Assembly: GCF_910591885.1 (NCBI RefSeq)
Contig: NC_063276.1
Location: 8,184,001 to 8,248,000, forward strand
DNA: 64,000 nucleotides
Reading direction: 5' to 3'
Origin: Bombus terrestris
Lineage: Eukaryota; Arthropoda; Insecta; Hymenoptera; Apidae
The notes beneath the pieces were generated by a model. The model was given only the letters and a program-made list of their open reading frames with translations. It had not been told where the DNA came from and did no database searches. Position numbers and translations under genes: made by a program. This document shows positions 25,381 to 38,110 of the stretch, piece after piece. Within the stretch, counting starts at the first letter, position 1. Every line of letters starts with the position of its first letter.

Positions 25381-27592
25381 CCTTTCAGCAAAAAATTGTT
25401 TGCGCAACGTCGTTAAGAAATCATTAACATTCCTAGATTGCTGTTAACCAGCTCGTTAGATATTTATACAAGTCCAGGAAATAAAATGCGTTTGTGAATA
25501 CAAGTAAAATACAGATTCCACTAAAATAAGAAATATATATTTAGTAACCAAAAAATTCCTGTTTAGCAAGATTTTCCTATATGAAAAATTTCCATTAAAA
25601 AGTAACTTTTCTATTCGAACAAAATCTCTGTTTAACGATCAGGAAAATATAAATAATAATTGTAACATAAATATGTGACTTTATTAATGCCAAGCTCATT
25701 TGCGTTGGCCCAACAAATACGTCAATTGTGTCAGCATCGAGAATGCTACTCTTGGACAAATGAACAGAGGATTCTCTGTGTTCGTTATTTGTTTACCGAT
25801 TTCGATTATACTCAGCTCCAGCGATAATAAATGCCCGTAAGAGTGAAAACAGTAAGTGGTGCGAGAGAAACAGACGAAGGGGCTGAAGGGAGGAGGGGAG
25901 GTGTAAATAAGGTAGTCTGCTAAGCAGGCGTTCATTTTTAATTGGCGCGCTGACATTGGAACCAACATACATTCTGCGCATTCAGGTGCCATTGGCACGT
26001 ATCCGTGTCGTGTACAGGCCTTTCCATTAACTACGATACAAGATTCTTCCTAGAATGTATATTGTTAATTTTATGTGTCTTTTATTGCTTCGTTTTAATG
26101 AACTAGAACAAACTTCATTCTTAGTCATTTAAAGTGAAATTTATGATACGCTTGTTTGTCTTGTTCTAAGCTTCTGTTCATGTAAATAATTTTTATTAGA
26201 GCAATTCTTGTAATATAAATTCTTCTTAATGAACATTATTTAATTTTCCATATGAGCGTAATAAATTATTTCGTAGTGTATCAATCTATTATTTCGTATA
26301 TAATAATAAACGATACATGTATAATAAGCGGAAGAATTGTCCTGTGCAGTGAAAATTTCCTATACGGAAAATGTTCATCATAAATATATATATCAGGGAA
26401 AATCCCTTATCGAATAATGTTAAGGAAAATGGACAAAGATATATATTTGTTCCAAGTAACTTTTTACAGACACACATAGTAAAGAAGAATAAAATATTGT
26501 GGTGAAATAATTGTAGAAAATTGATCTTTGTGTAGCTAATTTTTTATTTCTCATAATTCTTTCTATATTCTTCAGATAATTAAGAACTTTTGATGCAAAC
26601 TGTAGTAGGAATTTCTTATAACTAAGATGTTGAAACAGTCTATATGCACCGCTGCGTTGAAGTCGAGGTCAAGGATAGCGCTGGAAAGCAACATGAACCA
26701 GGAATCCGGACGAGGGTCACATAATTTCGAATACTTTACTAGATAAAATTCCTTCCTGGTTGACGTATGATGCATCCAAAGATTCAAACGAAGCTTCTTT
26801 AATGGTTTCTTTCGTAGAATAAACATGCGTCACCGACGATATAATGCATTTTCAATCGTTGGGAAATTATTCTACGATTAAAATCTCATTTCGCCCTCTT
26901 TACGGAGTTTGACAACTTTACTTAACTCTATTGTAGCTTATAAGATAAGTCGTTTTTCACAGAAATTTGTAATGCATAATTAGACGTATATATAGATATA
27001 CTTATCTAATTCTGGCTTTAATTTTAATGGCGTGGTGCATATTTTGTTTCTTTGATATGACAGTTTGAAAATTTATGTCTTCTTGCTCGATCTCAAATAC
27101 CTTTACAGATTTTTTGGTGTTTTTAAGTCAAATTAAAAATGCATACTTCGCCAAGTTTGCCAAGTTTCTAAAATTTTGTGTATTTCTAAAAATCCTCGTT
27201 ACTTTTGTGGATTCTCCTCTGTTCATGGTTATTCACGAAATCTCATTTTCCATAACTTGGGCGAACCTCGAGCCTCATTCACGTTTCTTACTCGGTGCAA
27301 CCAGTTATTGTGACCCGCTCAACCCATCATTATCGTCACGATTCGTTCTGGTCTCGAAGCTTTCACGCCTACCAACCCGTTGTTAACTCAACGCATCATT
27401 ACATCGTGCGATAATTTCACTACTACCCCCGATCCATTAACGCGTTCTACACCATATACTTACAGTTTGCGCTACTGACTAAAAATTTAGAACAATATTC
27501 CGAACTGTGTATACGAACTGAATTTTTTCCTAATTTTGTTATTAATTCGAAATTAAGGTTGCAAGGATATGAGTAGTAATTTATTTTATACT

Positions 27593-28125
27593 GATAAATC
27601 TTCTAGGAAATACTGTTAAAGTAATATCATTCTGGCGTTATTTACTTTGCATTTGATAGATCGCTATCATTTCAATAGATTTTGCCGAAGATGTTTCCCA
27701 AGATAACTAAATTGACTTCCGTTTACTTCGATGGAATTCTGATAAAAATAGTATCCTAAAGTAACAATGTCCTAAGTTGTTTCTGCTACTTTATTTATAG
27801 ATAAATTTTTGATAAAAAATGTTGACGTCTTTCGAAGCTACGATACCCTAAGCTAACATTACTTTGATAAATATGTGGCGAAAAAGTTTTCCAAAGTAGC
27901 AGTATCCTAAGCTGATATATTTTCTTTTACATACTCTGATATATTTGTGAGGAAAGAGTTTTCTAAGGCAACCAGAATTCTAACCCGATTTTCCATTACT
28001 TCGATGGATTTCTGACGAAAAACTTTTCTAAGGTAACAGAATTCTAATCTGATTTTCCTATACCTCAGGAGATTTTTGACATAAAGTTTCCTATGGTAAT
28101 AGGATTTTAAGCTTCCACTTCTTTC
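27593..28125. repeat. Degenerate minisatellite-like array, about eight units of about 65 bp
   Basis: A unit built from GATTTTTGACGAAAAA, GTTTTCTAAGGTAAC, AG(T/A)ATCCTAAGCTGAT and TTACTTCGATGG-like words recurs eight times, with units starting near 27593, 27668, 27733, 27800, 27868, 27940, 28005 and 28070. Lengths vary from about 60 to 72 bp. A minus-strand frame across 27907-28248 is a by-product of the array. It ends close to the inverted-repeat element at 28259. Confidence 0.65.
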
Positions 28126-28258
28126 CCAATATTTGGATTCTGTAGAACTATCCTGTAGAACTAAAAATATCCAATTATTTCCTAACAATCTCCATGATAT
28201 AACTTTATCTAAACGATACAAAACAATAGAAGAAGAAATAACAAACACGACATTTTTA

Positions 28259-29478
28259 CTTATTCACATAATTTACTCAGTCGGTATTAGACAGGTATTA
28301 GACACCTGACAAGCCTAAAAAGGTTTGGATCGATAACTATAAATCTTATTATAACTATAAATTATCCACGGAGATGAACTATTAAATGAGTGGAACAGAT
28401 TCTACATACAAATTCCGAACAATTTCCAATAAACGATAAAATTTGAACGAAAAGCACGAATCAATATGTAAATGGAAAGAGAAGCAGTAGTTTGTGTAAT
28501 TACACGATAGATCGGTGGAGGTGCGAGTATGTGGTAAACCGGTGTCTTAAAGCGTTGTAAATCTTAGAACCATGAAAGATTTACGTCTATTCGTTTGGTG
28601 AAACCTCTTGGGTTTATTAAAGAAGTGTTTCTCAGAGACATGAAATAAATTCTTATGTATGGGACACTCTACAGGAAATTCATAATACGATTATATTTAA
28701 TGTTCGTGATGATGTAGGATTTAACTCGCTGAGAAATTTTGCGATATTTTCGATCCGATAGTTTATTTAGGTATTTAGTTTTCTCTTCTATTTCATTTTA
28801 CAACTGCCTGAGACTTCTACTTCCAACGTTCGAAATTAGCTATCAAAGATTAATCATGTCGGGATTACGATTAGTAGGGGAAATCCTACGATAAGCTATT
28901 TCCCCCAGGATGTTCTTAACTTATTTTATTGCTCTAGAATTCACTTATGAAAGAAAAGTTCTTAATACAACTGTACTTTAAAAATAAAAGGAAAGTGTGT
29001 CTATTCCAATGATTTTCCTCTCCCGTTTCTTCTTTCAAAGAATATTAGTTCAAGAAACTTAATCATATATAATTTATACAACAAGATTGTCATTTATGTA
29101 AATGCTCGTTACTGCACCTGAATTTTTTACTGCCATTCGTGATTTTTATACGTTCCCGCGAGGTTAATTGCGTCACGCATATACCACGCGATTTTATGTT
29201 CGTTTTTTCACTTTTTTATAGCTTATTATGTACGTATCTATAGAACAGAGACGCTATAAAACGCTATTTTCTTCCATGAGAAGACATAAAAAATCAGAAA
29301 ACACCAATATAGAAAGTCCGGGCGAATAACACTGGAATGACGTGATTCCTTCCGCAAGAGTGAGAAGAAAATATAGAATACAATTTTTTCGCCCTAAGCT
29401 TAGTTTTCCAGCGAATCTAGTTCGTAGATTTGTCAGGTATACCTGCCTAATACCGACTGAGTAAATTATGCGAATAAG
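28259..29478. mobile_element. Interval bounded by inverted terminal repeats with TA flanks (1.22 kb)
   Basis: The left end begins CTTATTCACATAATTTACTC and the right end is its inverted copy, ending GTAAATTATGCGAATAAG. The match continues inward through an AGTCGGTATTAG block and a GGTAT/ACCTGACAA block, for about 45 bp with few changes. TA lies directly outside both ends (28257-28258 and 29479-29480), as in Tc1/mariner insertions. The length fits a mariner-type element, but I see no transposase reading frame or recognisable D,D34D/D,D34E context inside. It is either strongly decayed, a non-autonomous element, or two inverted solo ends. Confidence 0.55.
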
Positions 29479-32400
29479 TAACCAGCAGAAGGTTATTCTA
29501 CATATACAACAAAATACAACAGAAATGTAGAATAACATTTTTCTGTTTAGTTAAGAATTGTCTTGGTACACTATGAAAAATTTTCGAATTTATTTATCTC
29601 GGAAGCAGAACACCTTGTAGACAAGTGTTATTTTACATTTTCGACTTATTTTCATTTGTAAAATAATCTTCCGCCGATTATGTTCTCTTGTTCAATCCGA
29701 AATTAGTCACGTTCAAGTACAGTTGATAAATTTTCAAATTCGATTTTCTCCGGTGGCACTCAACGGTTCAATTCGTAGCATTAAGTATCGTTAAGTATCG
29801 TCGTCGTTGCATCGTGCAATTGGATAACTCGGCGTTGCGAATTCGCGCGAGTCGAATCGATTTCACGTTTGCTTCTCTTGCTACGTTGTGCGAAAATATC
29901 GAGAGAAAAAAGAGCAAAATTTTAATCCACTGGTTGTCGATACATGGAACAGTCTCTTAAATGCGCGTTAGATGTAAAATTTAATCCGAAAAGCGGCGCA
30001 TGAAGAGAGCCGACAATCTGCTCGTCGATCGATAGGAATTAATTAAATCAGATTTTCCTGGCATGAGGAAGGGCGCGAGATATCTCTTTTCCTCTTCTTT
30101 TTTTAGCTTGTGATCAAATGGCAAGAAAGAGGGACGATTCTTCTTTCTCTTGGTTTCACGGATCTTTTGACGTCCTTCTTTGGTTTGAGTGTGGCGATGG
30201 TTTGGTATTGTAACATTTGCAGCCTTCTCTGTGAATTATTACATTACCGCTCAGGAATATCCGGATATTTGCTTATTTTTGATCAGGCATATTTTAATAA
30301 TAAGACTGCAGTCAAATGAAGCTGCAATGGTTTGGTTCTTCATAATCATAATCCTTTAACTTTTGAATTATAAGATAGATTAGGCCTCTTAAACTGATAG
30401 GAATACTTGCGACGTTAATACAACCAATGATACTTAAATGGTATAAATATACATGTAGTATATACCAAAATATACTACAGTACATGCACGACTGCAGTGT
30501 TTCTTAATGTCCAATTTAGATTTGTATCTTGGTGATTCCGTAAAAAAGTAATATGTGCTGCTTCTAATTACTAATTCAGCATTAATTTATACGCTTTAGT
30601 GAAATACCGTGACGTCAAATCAACCAGTATGTTAGCATACTTATGAGCAAAAGTATATATTACATCTGTCCTGTACAACCTTAAATTTTTTTAATGGAAC
30701 TGTGGATGTTCGTGTTTCCATTTTCATGAACATAATTAACGACGTGGAATAGAAATTCGTTTTAACAACTAAATATCATAGTAAGTGCTGTACTTTGAAT
30801 ACTTTATACATTATTGCATATTACAATGCATTCTATAGATCTTTGACATCTTGAAGGTTCTAAAAATATACAGCTACCTTCGTGGTCTATCTAGATAATT
30901 ATCTATCATCGTTCAGAACGATCGCAAACTATCATCAAGCCTTCCCAATTAAATTTTTTATGTCCAACTTGGACATTTCACAAATTCGTGGCATCTTTAC
31001 CTTATTGATTCGAATCTTCCACAAGATTCGTACTTGTTTCGAAGGAAACTCATGGAATCCCGAGCAATTGGTCGTTGACACATTTTGCTGCGGCGTTAGA
31101 TGATTTTTAAAGACGGCCAGACTCGATTGACCTCGGTATTTATCGCCATCGAGGTATTTTTGCATCGAATTTTTACGTAATACGTTAATACGTATAACTT
31201 TTCATAGCACCATAGACGATCGTTGCGTAAGATTGCTCGCGAATTTCGTCACGTATCACGGAAGAATTCGTTCCTTGATTACAATTTATGTTTCTTCCTG
31301 TTATCGTCGATAATAATCGATCGGCTGACGTGCACAGTTCTAAATAACACCTCGACAAACACGTGCTATAGATTTTGTATCAATAGTATATTTTTCGCAT
31401 ATATCTTTTACGAGTGTTAGTGGTGATAAATCTTGTATTTTTTATGGCAAGAAACTTTATTTGCGGTTTTGTAGCGTTTGAGAGGCACAATTGAATTTTG
31501 CTTTGAAATTTTATGTTACTAATGCTGGTGATGCAGTACTTGTACGTTAATGTCATTTAAATGTATGTAAAATGTTATGGACATTAATGATGTAAAAATG
31601 AAGTAGAATTTAAATGGGTAGGATCTCTTTTTCATTGGAAAAAAATAGTAAATTACGAAAATATGGGGTGTAAATGTTAAATGGTAATTAAGCTGAATTT
31701 TTTATGTTGTCGATCTTTCTTGTCGATGTTCTGTTCTCTGTATTTCTGCTGTATATCTGTTAATAAGTTCTACAATAAATTAGGTTTTATTATAGATTAG
31801 GGTCGTCTTATGAAATGAACTCTGTCAATTTGGTATGGTGTAGAAAGAGCTACAGCTACTAACTTAAAAAGTTTCTCATCAGCCTCATTATTACACATGA
31901 AACTATAATAAATTAACCCAGATTTGTCTAGTATTCAAAAAATGATTCGAAGATAATTTTATTATATTTTGCAATTTTTCTAGAACTAGTCATATTATCC
32001 AGTATCCTTCAAAATTTGTAGAGACTTTTCTAAGATTAGCCAGTAGCAATACAAAAACAAAAATTTAATGATTTTATTTTGAGAAGTAAATATAGTTTTT
32101 TCTGGATCAAAAAAGTCTGTCCATTCTGCATCTCTCAAATTATGGATAAAAAATAGTAAAACTTTATTTCTTTCCTATTCTTCTAACAAATTTTTTTTTC
32201 GCCTATAACACACTATAAAGTAACATAATTTATTTACTAACGCAAAAAATCTGATAATTACATGATAATGTGAATATCGTTTTCTTTCTCCAATTCATTC
32301 GTTTTATTCATTTACGTAACTTACCATCTATATAGCGAATGAAAGGATATCTTTTAATGAGATCTTTATTCTTATCGACTGTCGTGTTCAAAATCGTTCT

Positions 32401-33819
32401 TTTATTCTATTTCTATTAATCGTGTTAAGATTGTCTTAATTTTTAATAAATGCTGGCAAGACATGTGATTTCGTTGTCAACTGGTTATCTTGTTTGAATA
32501 ATCGTCTCTTTAACTAATCATTCCGAGTAATTTACGTAGGAATAGGTAATTGTGCATGTGAAAAACACTTCATAACAAGCATGACAAATCGTTACATAGG
32601 GATACATTGTGAAACAAACTTTAAATATTTATAAGTTACAAATTCTTTTCGCTATTATAACCCACCCTCTGTAGCCGATCAAAGAAATTTCATCCTCCAA
32701 TTTCTTCTCTCCAAATTTTTATTTTTATTAAAATAATTCTAAAAGAGTCCAACCTAAATAATAACCTTCCTAATTCAATAATTTTCAATTAACAAGTCTC
32801 TCGCATTTATTGCTAATAAAATTTCAACAAAATTCGACAGAATTCATTCGAATTTAAACATAAAACATTCGATCGGTCACAATCATGTGGAAAATAGATC
32901 GCTTTATTCGCAATCATCTCAATTATATGGACGTTTGTCCAACGATACTCATCGAGTTCTTTTTTTATCGAGTTTCATGATGTAAAATAGGCTCTACAAA
33001 CAGGCTTTTATTTTATGGTAGCGTTTCGTCACCAACAAGCCGTCTACCTCGCGGAGTATGGAACGTGAAACTTTCGCCCGTTCTCAGAATCTCGAACCGC
33101 GCACATTATGCATATTTACATCTTGGTGGTTTTATGCAAATTTTTTCATAGTCGTTTCCAGACGCACTCGACGGTCTATGCCTTTTGTATGCCTGCTGTA
33201 GCCGTCTAATTGCATTTGCATTAATCCTTTTATTTCTTGGACGTCGAAACTATATTTTGATAGGCAGCGTTTGAACACGAACGTGGAAAACATTGTTACA
33301 AGAAAGTAATTTAATTTTATTCTGATTTTAAATGCTAGACAATATATGATATAACATAATAGTAATGAATTATTAGTAATGAATTAGAAATGAATCATTC
33401 ATTATTAGAATGAATAGTAATAATAGTAATGAATTATTTCTAAATTAATAATACTATTTACAAGTATACATATAACCTTACCTTTTATTTTATACTAAAT
33501 AATGTTATATATTATTTATTAATAATAATATTGCATAGACGAGTTTGCCCTTTGTGTTATTATAAACGATAAGAATTATTTATTTCATTATAAAATATTA
33601 TATACACATTTTTTACTATAAAACAAAGGAAGTAAAGTTTCATATATATTTTATAATGAACAATATATTTTTTTTTTATCTTTGTTTATTGATTCCAGGT
33701 TTTTTACATATTTTTTTTACATGATTTTTTTTCCAGAATAAACGCTGAATTCTAATTGTAGGGTGGTACAGGCAAAAGTACCGATACGCGACGGTACGAC
33801 GTAGCCTTGCTTTATTACA

Positions 33820-33837
33820 TTTTTTTTTTTTTTTTTT
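33820..33837. repeat. Poly-T tract
   Basis: An uninterrupted run of about 18 T residues. It could be the poly-A tail of a minus-strand retroposon lying to its right (about 33838-34010), but no body was identified. Confidence 0.7.
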
Positions 33838-34014
33838 AAGATTATTGTTGTGTCTTAAATTTAAGCCGCTGTTGCGCTGTACTTATGTACGATATTTTAA
33901 TTTATGTCCTGAAAGCCTGGACGCAAAAACAGGACAATTAATGAACAATATATATATAATAGTGTGAGATCAGAATGTTTAGCCTCAAATAGGAATTGGA
34001 ACTACAATCAGTAA

Positions 34015-34290
34015 CAGACGACGGTGGCTGTGTGGTTACTGTAGCTGACTGCAAACATTTAGGATAGCCGTTCAAATCCAATCGCTCCTGAATTTTGGCT
34101 AGTTATTAGAAATGGCAAAAGATACAATTGCGAGGATTTTTGTACTATACGAAGCTAGTCCTTGGCATGGGTGTATATACATATGGGAAGAGAAGTTGAA
34201 GACGAAGGGGGAATACCTCCTGAGATATAAGAAATTTAAAAATGCCTACTATGGAAGCAACATAGGAAAGGCCCAAAAGAAAAAAAAAAC
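34015..34290 (+). mobile_element. Candidate tRNA-derived SINE
   Basis: TGGCTGTGTGG at 34025-34035 resembles a pol III A box, and CGTTCAAATCC at 34069-34079 resembles a B box (consensus GGTTCRANTCC), at normal tRNA spacing. Between them, TGACTGCAAACA looks like a Cys-type anticodon arm with GCA. The acceptor stem does not pair convincingly, so it is not a functional tRNA. A run of A near 34278-34289 could be the tail. No target duplication or second copy was found. Confidence 0.35.
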
Positions 34291-34782
34291 TCTTCCTCGT
34301 ATTATTCTTAGTACCTGTAACAAAAAAGATCTACCTATCTAATATATTATTTAAGGAGAAATTTACATAAATTAAGGGTTATGTTAATAACTTCATATAA
34401 TAGCTTATAACTTCATATGATAGTACCTGAACACGAAGGGCACCTGCCCGAAGTGGATTAATGTGTAATAATCGCGTGGCATTTACGAAGGAGCATAGTC
34501 AAAATAAGTTTAGCAATAATAAATAAACTGCAGATATTGCCTTAGTTTAGTAGTTCAGTTACAGATTCCAGGTTAAATGCCCTGGGGCCCCCCGTAGTCC
34601 ATAATTTTTGATAATTCCTACAATAATATTTTATAATTAGATTTACGGATTTCTTATACAAATTCATTTGCGAGAATATATTTAAAAAAATAAAACACCG
34701 GTAAAAGACAAACGGGTAGACAATTGCATTACTTATTAAGTATTATAGAAAAATATTAAAGGAAGCATATATATTTTGTCGT

Positions 34783-34840
34783 ATTACGTGCATTCTGTGT
34801 AATTTTGCACGTTCAAATTTTTCACAAATGCGTAAAAAAC
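34783..34840. repeat. Dispersed repeat related to 14861-14915
   Basis: ATTACGTGCATTCTGTG is shared exactly with the 14.86-kb copy, followed by a TTTTGCA block, CAAATTT, ACAAATG and TAAA in the same order. Similarity extends over about 55 bp, beyond the tandem unit itself, so the two are copies of a dispersed element. Confidence 0.6.
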
Positions 34841-36430
34841 CGCGGTCTATTTACATAATAAAATAAATAATTCTTGTGTGTCATAAATCAAACTTTCTTT
34901 ACCATTCCCTCCAGAACTTCTTGTCCCCTCAGAATATCGCTTAACGTTGTGTCTAAAGATGTAATCGCATCTCAACAGAGGTAGAAATTTGTCAAAAGAG
35001 GAAACTAATTATCCTGCTAATGAGACGTCGAACGACGTCGTAGACCAAGAAAACGAGATCGATGCTCGAGGAGTGGAATCCGGAAAGATGGAAGAAAAAC
35101 GTTGGTAAAGAGCCATTTACTCGCAACTGCGACGAATCATTCACAAAGCTCGTAAGCGACTCAAAAGTTCCTGGCTCTGGCTTTTTCCATCGATCGAGAG
35201 TTCACCTCATCGCAAACGATTCTGCGATAAAAACAAAACACGAATTACAGAATCCTGAGATATTTGAAAATTATAGATTTTTTGCTTTTGTTTCTTTCGG
35301 TCGTTTAAGAGTATGTATGATGTCTGTAATCTTTGGAGAAATGAGTTTATTAGTTATGGTTTGTGTTATCTGGAATGGGTTGATAGTTCTGGAAAGATCT
35401 TCTGTCCATTATGATAAGAAAATTTGTTATTTAGAACGAAGGCTCAGTCAAAGGATAGTATCTAATTTTACAACTTCCAATAAGCGATACTTGTTGAGTT
35501 TTATGAGCTAAATACGAATCTACGAACCTGTTTTTTTCCAGTACCCACAGTTGTGGAAAAAGTCAAGATTGAAAACAATTACAAATTTTCGATATTGAAG
35601 ATGTTCTGTGTTTTTACAGGATACAAAATCCATTGATGATTTTCCATTGATGAATTTTTATTTAAGATATAAAAGAATCGTGGAAAATATGTGTCGGATA
35701 AAAGAAATACATTACTTGAATTATCCTTATCAAGACGAGCAAATCCATGAACATTACCCTTACATATCAAGATCGTACAAAATAAATCGAAATAAAAATA
35801 ATAGATTGGAATATATTTTGTATTTTTCTGTATCAATATAGATATAAGACAAAATTTAAAGATTATGAAAAAGATAAGAGGAAGGAAAATTGTCGTGTCT
35901 TTGGATAGAAACGTTTGTCTAACAAGAGAGGAAAGTTAAATAGTTGTTGAGTAAACAGTACAGAACGACGAAACGCACTTCCATCGATCACATAATCATA
36001 TCGCAATGTAATGGTGTATTGTTTAGCATTAATTAACTCGCAGCGAAATCGAGATTAGATGTACGATGACAAGGGAAGCCAGCTGGTTTGATAATAATAA
36101 TTGAATCAATAACCACATCGAAGTTGAATCAAGGCGACCTGCTTTAGAACCGAGCATACATATATATATATTGCATTGTATATATCATATTACGCAAAGA
36201 AAAATTGCATTACGTAAAATTTTCAACGTAATTTTCTATCTATTCCTATTATTTCTACAGTTTGTTTCCATATTTAATTTTATGAACATGACGTATTTTA
36301 ACCTTCGGGTGACGGAGGCTGACTGAATTCTGATACACGCAGACATTTCTAGGATTCATTACTTTTTGAGCTACATAGACGTCTATAAAGGCTAGTTTTT
36401 AAAATAATTTCAATAAATGACAGAATGATC

Positions 36431-37083
36431 TTAATGATTTTTTAATATGTTGTCGGAATCATGATTCCAAACAACTTTTTCCTTACACATAATCCGCGGA
36501 CGGCCTTAGTTCCCGAGATATTCGTAAAAAACTGTCGTTACCACTACAGTAAATTCTGCCTATTATTGTGTATCCGTAACAACGTACGTGTTAGTATTAT
36601 TTGTCGATTGCCTAGAGGCGCGGTTATTTATGTACGGACATGATTATATTATATACGGTGTATTATATGCTGTGTTTGTAAACACAGAGAGGTGAGAAAG
36701 AAATGTAGCTTCTTTTTAGGCGACACAATGTTTACCTACGACTACAAGGCATGATGACTACAAACATGATGGCGTTAGTTGAGCATCGATTGTCAATCTT
36801 TCGGTTACTACGTTGAGTTGTTGCGATCGTTCGGCAGACGTCGGTGGACATTGTGTATATTATAAACGAAAGATAAGAGTTAAGTTTGGGTTAGGTTATT
36901 GCATCTGGCCGCCTCTAGGCACGTACACTGTCACGGACGTGCAACTATAGGCAGAATTCATTATAATCATCGATATTTTATTGCGAATATTTTGGAAATT
37001 GGGACCGTCCGCGGATTCTATGTAAGGGAAATCCGTTATTCGGATGATTCTGACCACCGACAACATGTTCCAAAACCATTGAA
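36431..37083. mobile_element. Element with very long inverted arms (about 190 bp and 175 bp)
   Basis: The left arm (36431-36622) and right arm (36909-37083) are inverted copies with small insertions. Matched landmarks, left against the complement of right, are ATGTTGTCGG, GAATCAT, CCTTACA, AATCCGCGGACGG, AATTCTGCCTAT, GTACGTG and GCCTAGAGGCG. The centre is about 285 bp and encodes nothing recognisable. No convincing target-site duplication is seen at the outer ends. The structure fits a foldback or MITE-type DNA element. Confidence 0.65.
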
Positions 37084-37479
37084 TTATTCGAATATAAAAA
37101 TTCTTCCGCAAAAGATTGATATTGTAAAAATGGAATTTGATACCTGATAAAAAAAAGCATTTCATTAGAAAAGAAATTGACCAATACTTTTTCTAGCCAC
37201 TGTAAAGAAGGGTCGATATTATTGCCAATTTTTAAGATTTTCAACATTGTATCGACAATATATTGAAACTAAAGCGAGATTAATACATACAAAAGTCCAT
37301 TTATAATGACACCAAAAAGTAGGCTTTCTTACGTACGATACCGCCAAGAACTTTAAATATTGGCAGTAATACCGATCTTTTGAATGCTCTTTATACGATA
37401 GATACAATAGTGTACGAATACAAGAAAGATGAATGAATTCAAAAAAAGCAACGAAAGAACGACAAAACGCCTATCTGCC

Positions 37480-38110
37480 TTTCCTTCTTTTAATCTCGAA
37501 CGCGTACTGGAACGTCAACTGGAACATCTCGTAAGCCAACTTTTCTCTTTCTCTCTTTACGCCTCTCTCTTCGGACAAATTGGAAACGTAGCAATCGAAA
37601 GTGAACCTTGACACCTTTTACAACCCCACCTATCCTCTCTCTGTCCCTGTCTCCTCCCTCCACGTTGCCTAGGTAGCTTGTGCTAGTCGTTTTTCGAGAG
37701 GCGACACACTCGACACCGGGATACATGTGTTGTTCTCCTCGGTCGACCGCATCAGCCAGCAGGGAAGTTTCTTAAAATAGAGTCTAGTGCCGAGCCGGAG
37801 GTTGCTGTATGCATGCGAACACATCCCGTTCCGGACGATGATACAAACACACAGTGTCGAGCCACTCGAGGTTGGTCGAAGGGTTGGAAAAGGGTTGAAA
37901 AAGAGGGAGGCGCGCGGCTGAATGTGCCCGCTCATGCACGCCAGCCACGCGAATTCCGCTGAACATCCCTCGCGTTTAATTGTGACAATCGTTCTTTTCT
38001 CTCAGGGTCGAGCTACTTTCCTCTTTGCTTGTCCTTTTCATTCTTCCTCTTTTTTTCTGTCCCTCTTTTTCGCCGTTTCCCCTTTGTTTTTTGTTGTTAT
38101 TATCGTTATC
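37480..38110. promoter_or_regulatory. GC-rich island in the candidate intron, possible promoter or enhancer
   Basis: The stretch is much richer in GC and CpG than its surroundings, with pyrimidine-rich flanks (CTCTCTCTGTCCCTGTCTCC and a CTTCCTCTTTTT region). Short open frames occur on both strands with no recognisable domain. It resembles the composition around 13.2 and 55.8 kb, where I place promoters, so an internal promoter is possible. No donor giving the right phase for the 47500 exon was found. Confidence 0.25.

Noticed and set aside
34025..34095. Functional tRNA-Cys gene
   Set aside because: A- and B-box-like motifs are present, but the acceptor and D stems do not pair convincingly and no pol III terminator follows promptly. 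Treated as a SINE candidate instead.
35062..35511. Plus-strand ATG-started open frame of 149 codons
   Set aside because: It starts at a real ATG but shows no recognisable domain, has AT-driven codon use in its second half and no supporting splice or polyadenylation context. Chance is the simpler explanation. A translated search could overturn this.
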